This document shows positions 59,858 through 64,000 of a stretch of 64,000 nucleotides of DNA, in pieces. The stretch comes from Leisingera daeponensis DSM 23529 (GTDB lineage Bacteria; Pseudomonadota; Alphaproteobacteria; Rhodobacterales; Rhodobacteraceae): contig NZ_KI421500.1 in assembly GCF_000473145.1 (NCBI RefSeq), positions 1,947,725-2,011,724 of the forward strand. Reading direction: 5' to 3'. The notes beneath the pieces were generated by a model, which was given only the letters and a program-made list of their open reading frames with translations, did not search any database and was not told where the DNA came from. Numbering within the stretch: position 1 is the stretch's first letter; every line of letters starts with the position of its first letter. A program made the position numbers and the translations under genes.

Positions 59858-60952
59858 ATGGACAAGATGCCGAAATGGGCCGATGTGGTCCTGATCCCGC
59901 TGATCAGCCTGATCCTGGCCGCGCTCCTGTCGGCCCTGGTGATCCTCGGGATCGGCGAAGACCCGGTGGCCGCGGTCAAGCTGATGGTCAATGGCGCCCT
60001 GGGCTCGACCTATGGCTGGGGCTACACGCTCTATTACGCCACCAACTTCATGTTCACGGGCCTCGCGGTGGCGGTGGCCGCCCATGCGGGCCTGTTCAAC
60101 ATCGGCGGCGAGGGCCAGGCGATGCTGGGCGGCCTGGGCGTGGCGCTGGTCTGCCTGCTGATCCCCTGGCCGCACTGGACGCTGGCGCTGGCCGTTGCCG
60201 CGCTGGGTGCGGGTATCTTTGGCGCCGCCTGGGCCGCCATCCCTGCTTATCTGCAGGCCAAGCGCGGCAGCCATATCGTGATCACCACCATCATGTTCAA
60301 CTTCATCGCCGCGGCGGTGCTGAACTATGTGCTGGTCAACGTGCTGCGCCCCGAAGGTTCGATGGATCCGGCCACCGAACGCTTCCCCGAGGCTGTCCAC
60401 CTGCCCTCCCTGCATGAGCTGCTGGCCCCGATCGGCATCAACTTCTCCAAATCGGCCCCCGCCAACGTCAGCCTGCTGGTCGCGATGGGCGCCTGCCTGT
60501 TCGTCTGGCTGCTGATCTGGCGCACGCCGCTGGGCTACGAGATCCGCTCCCTCGGCAAATCCGAGCCGGGCGCGCGCTATGCCGGCATCTCGTCGGTGCG
60601 CATCATCATGATCGCGATGCTGATCTCCGGCGCGCTGGCGGGCATGATGGCGGTCAACAACGTGATGGGCGAAGCGGAACGGCTGGTGCTGAACGCCACC
60701 GAAGGCGCCGGTTTCATCGGCATCGCGGTGGCGCTGATGGGGCGCAATCACCCGTTCGGCGTGTTCCTGGCAGCCATCCTCTTCGGCTTCCTCTACCAGG
60801 GCGGCGCGGAGCTGGCGCTTTGGACTTCGATCCCGCGCGAGCTGATCGTGGTGATCCAGGCGCTGGTGATCCTGTTCACGGGTGCGCTCGACAACATGGT
60901 GCGGATGCCTCTTGAGAAGATCTTTCTGGCGGTGCGGCGGGGGCAGAACTGA
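59858..60952 (+). CDS. nucleoside-type ABC transporter permease 1
   Basis: The 364-residue membrane protein is of the BMP-associated permease family, with about ten hydrophobic segments and the motifs F-N-I-G-G-E-G-Q near 84 and G-F-I-G-I-A-V-A-L-M-G near 287. ATG 59858 follows the ATPase stop directly. Its stop overlaps the next start (TGATG). Confidence 0.93.
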   Translation: MDKMPKWADVVLIPLISLILAALLSALVILGIGEDPVAAVKLMVNGALGSTYGWGYTLYYATNFMFTGLAVAVAAHAGLFNIGGEGQAMLGGLGVALVCLLIPWPHWTLALAVAALGAGIFGAAWAAIPAYLQAKRGSHIVITTIMFNFIAAAVLNYVLVNVLRPEGSMDPATERFPEAVHLPSLHELLAPIGINFSKSAPANVSLLVAMGACLFVWLLIWRTPLGYEIRSLGKSEPGARYAGISSVRIIMIAMLISGALAGMMAVNNVMGEAERLVLNATEGAGFIGIAVALMGRNHPFGVFLAAILFGFLYQGGAELALWTSIPRELIVVIQALVILFTGALDNMVRMPLEKIFLAVRRGQN

Positions 60953-61917
60953 TGGAATTCCTGACGATCATCCAGATTCTGGATTCCACCGTCCGCCTGG
61001 CGACGCCGCTGCTGCTGGCCTGCCTGGCCGGCCTCTACTCCGAGCGCGCAGGCATCTTCGACATTGGCCTGGAAGGCAAGATGCTGATGGCCGCCTTCTT
61101 CTCTGCCGCCGTGGCCGCGGTGACCGGCAACGTCTGGCTGGGGCTGCTGGCGGGCATCGCCTCTTCGCTGGTGCTGGCCGGGCTGCACGGGGTGGCCTCG
61201 ATCACCTTCCGCGGCAACCAGCTGATCTCCGGCGTGGCGATCAACTTCCTGGCTGCGGGCATGACGGTGCTGATTGCCCAGGACTGGTTCCAGCAGGGCG
61301 GCCGCACGCCGTCGCTGTTCAGCGGCGGCCGGTTCACCCCGATCACCCTGCCCTTCGCCGACAGCCTGTCCGGCGTTCCGGTGCTGGGGCCGGTCTATTC
61401 CGAGCTGCTGTCGGGCCATTCTGTGCTGGTCTACATCGCCTTCCTGGCGGTGCCGGCCACCTGGTGGATCCTGTTCCGCACCCGGTTCGGCCTGCGCCTG
61501 CGCGCGGTGGGCGAGAACCCGGCGGCAGTGGACACCGCGGGCGTCTCGGTTGTCGGCCTGCGCTATGGCGCGGTGATGATCTGCGGCCTGCTGTGCGGCA
61601 TTGCAGGCGCCTATCTGGCCACCGCGCTGCAGGCGGGCTTCGTCAAGGACATGACCGCGGGCCGCGGCTTCATCGCGCTGGCGGCGCTAATCTTCGCCAA
61701 GTGGCGGCCCTGGCACGCAATGGGCGCCTGCCTGCTGTTCGGGCTGCTGCAAGCCATCGCCTTGCGCTTCCAGAACATCGAGCTTGGCGGCATCGTCATC
61801 CCGGTTCAGGCCATGGACGCGCTGCCCTATGTGCTGACGGTGGTGATCCTGGCCGGTTTCGTCGGCAAGGCGATCCCGCCCCGCGCCGGCGGCCAGCCCT
61901 ACGTCAAGGAGCGCTGA
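60952..61917 (+). CDS. nucleoside-type ABC transporter permease 2
   Basis: The 321-residue permease has S-E-R-A-G-I-F-D-I-G-L-E-G-K near 27 and G-F-I-A-L-A-A-L-I-F-A-K-W near 235, the usual partner of the longer permease. Together they form the membrane channel. A terminator follows, so it is the last gene of the operon. Confidence 0.93.
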   Translation: MEFLTIIQILDSTVRLATPLLLACLAGLYSERAGIFDIGLEGKMLMAAFFSAAVAAVTGNVWLGLLAGIASSLVLAGLHGVASITFRGNQLISGVAINFLAAGMTVLIAQDWFQQGGRTPSLFSGGRFTPITLPFADSLSGVPVLGPVYSELLSGHSVLVYIAFLAVPATWWILFRTRFGLRLRAVGENPAAVDTAGVSVVGLRYGAVMICGLLCGIAGAYLATALQAGFVKDMTAGRGFIALAALIFAKWRPWHAMGACLLFGLLQAIALRFQNIELGGIVIPVQAMDALPYVLTVVILAGFVGKAIPPRAGGQPYVKER

Positions 61918-61940
61918 GCTCCGCCAGAGAACTCCTCGAA

Positions 61941-61970
61941 CGCCCGGCCCCGCGCCGGGCGTTTGCTTTT
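61941..61970 (+). terminator. Rho-independent terminator after the ABC operon
   Basis: A perfect 8-bp stem (CGCCCGGC, five-base loop, GCCGGGCG) is followed by TTTGCTTTT. It lies 24 bases after the second permease. Confidence 0.82.
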
Positions 61971-62002
61971 CCTGACAGAGAACGCGTCGCGCCGCACGCA
62001 GT

Positions 62003-62066
62003 GCGGCGCCCGGCCCAAGGCCGCCAAGGCGGCTGGCGCAGCCGGCCGCCTGCGGGCGCGGGAGCC
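62003..62066 (+). repeat. dispersed intergenic repeat, family 2, copy 2
   Basis: The block starts GCGGCGCCCGGCCCAAGGCC, contains GGCGCAGCCGG and ends CCTGCGGGCGCGGGAG, parallel to 53881-53948. It lies between the ABC operon and the TSUP gene, after a terminator. Confidence 0.75.
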
Positions 62067-62188
62067 GCTTGGTCCATCAGTGCAGCGCTGCCACAGTTAA
62101 GTCCAGTTTGCCGCCGCAAATCAGTCCTGCACGCTGCGCAGCGGCAGAGATCATTGATTTTTGAACGGTCCGCGGTCTAACAAAGATC

Positions 62189-63112
62189 ATGCAGATATAC
62201 CTTCCCATAGCTGAGGTCTCGGTAAATGCCTTCCTTCTTCTGGGCCTCGGAGGAATGGTGGGTGTTCTCTCAGGCATGTTCGGAGTGGGCGGCGGCTTCC
62301 TGATGACGCCGCTGCTGTTCTTCATCGGCATCCCGCCCGCGGTGGCGGTGGCCACCGAAGCGAACCAGATTGTTGCCTCCTCCTTCTCGGGCGTGCTGGC
62401 GCATTTCCGAAGGCGCACGGTCGATATCAAGATGGGGCTGGTGCTGCAGGCCGGCGGCCTGATGGGGGCGGCGCTGGGGGTTGTGGTCTTCAACTATCTC
62501 AAGGCGCTGGGGCAAGTCGATCTGCTGGTCAAGCTGTGCTATGTCGTCTTCCTCGGCGTCGTCGGCGGCCTGATGTTCATCGAAAGCCTGAACGCCATCC
62601 GCAAGGCCAAGAAGGCCGGTGGTGCCGCGCCCGCCCCGCGCCGCCAGCGCGGCTGGGTGCATGCGCTGCCGTTCAAGATGCGTTTCCGCACTTCCGGCCT
62701 TTATATCTCGGTGATCCCGCCGCTTCTGGTCGGCGTCTGCGTCGGCATCCTGGCTGCGATCATGGGCGTCGGCGGCGGCTTCATCATGGTGCCTGCGATG
62801 ATCTACATCCTCGGGATGCCGACCAAGGTGGTTGTCGGCACCTCGCTGTTCCAGATCATCCTGGTCACCGGCTTCACCACCATGCTGCACGCCACCACCA
62901 ACTATACCGTCGATATCGTGCTGGCGGTGCTGCTGCTGATCGGCGGCGTGATTGGTGCCCAGATCGGCACGCGGATCGGTGTTTACCTCAAGGCCGAACA
63001 GCTCCGCATCCTGCTGGCGCTGATGGTCATCGCGGTCTGCGTCAAGCTGGGCCTCGACCTGTTGCTGCAACCCTCCGAGATCTACTCGCTGGGTGAGCCC
63101 GGGGGGCACTGA
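62189..63112 (+). CDS. TSUP family permease (sulfite exporter TauE/SafE-like)
   Basis: The 307-residue membrane protein has about eight hydrophobic segments and the internally repeated family motifs G-M-F-G-V-G-G-G-F near 30 and I-M-G-V-G-G-G-F near 190. A cytosolic basic loop (about 135-170) joins the halves. TSUP proteins move sulfite, organosulfonates or similar anions. It is two bases upstream of the TIGR02186 gene, a frequent pairing in alphaproteobacteria, so the two probably work together. Confidence 0.92.
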   Translation: MQIYLPIAEVSVNAFLLLGLGGMVGVLSGMFGVGGGFLMTPLLFFIGIPPAVAVATEANQIVASSFSGVLAHFRRRTVDIKMGLVLQAGGLMGAALGVVVFNYLKALGQVDLLVKLCYVVFLGVVGGLMFIESLNAIRKAKKAGGAAPAPRRQRGWVHALPFKMRFRTSGLYISVIPPLLVGVCVGILAAIMGVGGGFIMVPAMIYILGMPTKVVVGTSLFQIILVTGFTTMLHATTNYTVDIVLAVLLLIGGVIGAQIGTRIGVYLKAEQLRILLALMVIAVCVKLGLDLLLQPSEIYSLGEPGGH

Positions 63113-63114
63113 CC

Positions 63115-63900
63115 ATGCGCAAGCTGCTTTTGTCCGCGCTGACCGCCGCCGCCCTGGCCCTGCTGCCGCACACCGCGGCCCAGGCCGGCAAGGAAGAGGT
63201 CGTGCTTGGCCTCAGCCAGGACCGGGTGGCGATCACCGCCACCTTCGACGGGTCGGAAATCCTGGTTTTCGGCGCCGTCAAACGCGAAACCCCGATCCCG
63301 CAGGACGACCCGCTGGAAGTGGTGGTCGCCGTGTCCGGCCCGGCGCCCTCCGTCATGGTGCGGCGCAAGGAAAAGAAGCTGGGGATCTGGGTCAACGTCG
63401 ACAGCGTTCTGGTCGATTCCGCGCCGGCGTTCTATGCGGTGGCCACCAGCGCCCCGTTCAATCAGGTGCTGACCGACACCGAGGACCTGCGCTACCGGAT
63501 TTCGATCAAACGCGCGATCCGCTCGGTCGGCGCCGCGATGCACATCCGCGGCGCCCAGGCTTTTGCCGATGCGGTGATCCGGATCCGCGAGAAGAACGGG
63601 CTGTACTCCCTGCGCGAAAACACGGTGGCGGTGGATGAGCAGACCCTGTTCCGCACCGCCATCGAGATGCCCGCCGACCTGACCGAGGGCAGCTATCAGA
63701 CCCGCATCTTCCTGACCCGCGGCGGCAAAGTTGTGTCAAGCTATGAGACTGCCATCGATGTGCGCAAGGTGGGGCTGGAGAAGTTTCTGTACTCGCTTTC
63801 GCGCGAGCAGCCGTTCCTTTACGGGCTGATGTCGCTGGCGATTGCCATTGCGGCCGGCTGGGGCGCGTCCGCAGCCTTCAGCCTGCTCAGGAACCGCTAA
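63115..63900 (+). CDS. TIGR02186-family membrane-anchored periplasmic protein
   Basis: The 261-residue protein has a signal peptide (M-R-K-L-L-L-S-A-L, cleavage near A-Q-A at 23). A beta-rich periplasmic body (about 25-225) follows, then a C-terminal membrane anchor (Y-G-L-M-S-L-A-I-A-I-A-A-G-W, about 235-255). This matches the alphaproteobacterial TIGR02186 family. Its function is unknown; its tie to the TSUP permease suggests a partner in transport or sensing. Confidence 0.88.
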   Translation: MRKLLLSALTAAALALLPHTAAQAGKEEVVLGLSQDRVAITATFDGSEILVFGAVKRETPIPQDDPLEVVVAVSGPAPSVMVRRKEKKLGIWVNVDSVLVDSAPAFYAVATSAPFNQVLTDTEDLRYRISIKRAIRSVGAAMHIRGAQAFADAVIRIREKNGLYSLRENTVAVDEQTLFRTAIEMPADLTEGSYQTRIFLTRGGKVVSSYETAIDVRKVGLEKFLYSLSREQPFLYGLMSLAIAIAAGWGASAAFSLLRNR

Positions 63901-63964
63901 GGGGGTCAGCCTCTCCTGGCGGAGCGGGAAAGGGGCGTTGCCCCTCTTGGCCTGGCGGCCAATT

Positions 63965-63992
63965 CACCCCGGAGTATTTTGCGAAAGATGAA
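63965..63992 (+). repeat. dispersed intergenic repeat, family 1, copy E
   Basis: The core CCGGAGTATTT, spacer TGC, then GAAAGATGAA lies 65 bases after the TIGR02186 gene. The block upstream has GGGGCGTTGCCCC and GGCCTGGCGGCC inverted repeats, as before other copies. Nothing else is seen from 63901 to the window end. Confidence 0.85.
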
Positions 63993-64000
63993 GGCCCGCG

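Noticed and set aside
58121..60751. 876-codon minus-strand frame opposite the BMP importer
   Set aside because: Shadow of the plus-strand ABC transporter genes, with His/Gln/Arg/Asp-rich low-complexity translation.

Overview
The window is GC-rich and densely packed and looks like the chromosome of a marine alphaproteobacterium of the order Rhodobacterales (roseobacter group, perhaps near Leisingera or Phaeobacter). The reasons are the 5' end of an alphaproteobacterial-type 16S rRNA at the left edge, the abundance of TRAP, TTT and ABC importers with catabolic enzymes, a paaABCDE phenylacetyl-CoA epoxidase operon, a TSUP/TIGR02186 gene pair, and short dispersed intergenic repeats. The genus is inference.

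Layout. 1-1022: start of an rRNA operon on the minus strand with a long leader, a boxA antiterminator and two DnaA-box-like sites. 1023-3278: a carboxymuconolactone-decarboxylase-like protein and a GST in one operon, a RidA protein and a small exported protein. 3397-13241: an RpiR regulator divergent from a catabolic cluster of N-formylglutamate-amidohydrolase-like protein, TRAP transporter, frameshifted DUF4336 gene, TRAP binding protein, glutamine-synthetase-like ligase, aldehyde dehydrogenase and iron-type alcohol dehydrogenase. 13326-17176: a small conserved-looking protein, a LacI regulator divergent from GAPDH with a palindrome between them, and the Mrp/ApbC Fe-S carrier. 17398-22177: a phosphonate uptake operon (phnC, phnD, two phnE) with a hexapeptide acetyltransferase. 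22407-25314: ribulose-phosphate epimerase and a bifunctional beta-oxidation protein. 25554-32358: a Tm-1-like protein, an aldehyde dehydrogenase and a tripartite tricarboxylate transporter, divergent from an IclR regulator. 32403-38068: a class III aminotransferase, a second GS-like ligase, a cytochrome P450, a class I glutamine-amidotransferase-like protein and a GntR/FCD regulator. 38199-45949: a sulfatase-superfamily hydrolase, a GNAT acetyltransferase, and a biotin-dependent acyl-CoA carboxylase pair with an AtuA-family protein. 46224-53765: thiolase, paaABCDE, a PaaA/PaaC-like paralogue, a VOC protein and a class IV aminotransferase. 54061-56810: UspA, a DsbA-like isomerase, an Nfu protein, TsaB and RimI. 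56966-63900: a BMP-type nucleoside ABC importer with an embedded NTF2-like gene, then a TSUP permease with its TIGR02186 partner.

The most interesting theme is two separate clusters in which a GS-like ligase without other nitrogen-assimilation genes sits with oxidising enzymes and an amidase-like or glutaminase-like hydrolase. Both could be pathways that first gamma-glutamylate an amine or amino alcohol, then oxidise it, then remove the glutamyl group. One has its own RpiR regulator and TRAP importer; the other uses a P450 with a CYP125-like haem-loop spacing. Other notable points are a one-base frameshift in the DUF4336 gene, a 136-bp overlap of tctA with the next gene, a sulfatase with a non-canonical formylglycine motif, two families of dispersed intergenic repeats, and several strong inverted repeats in divergent promoter regions.
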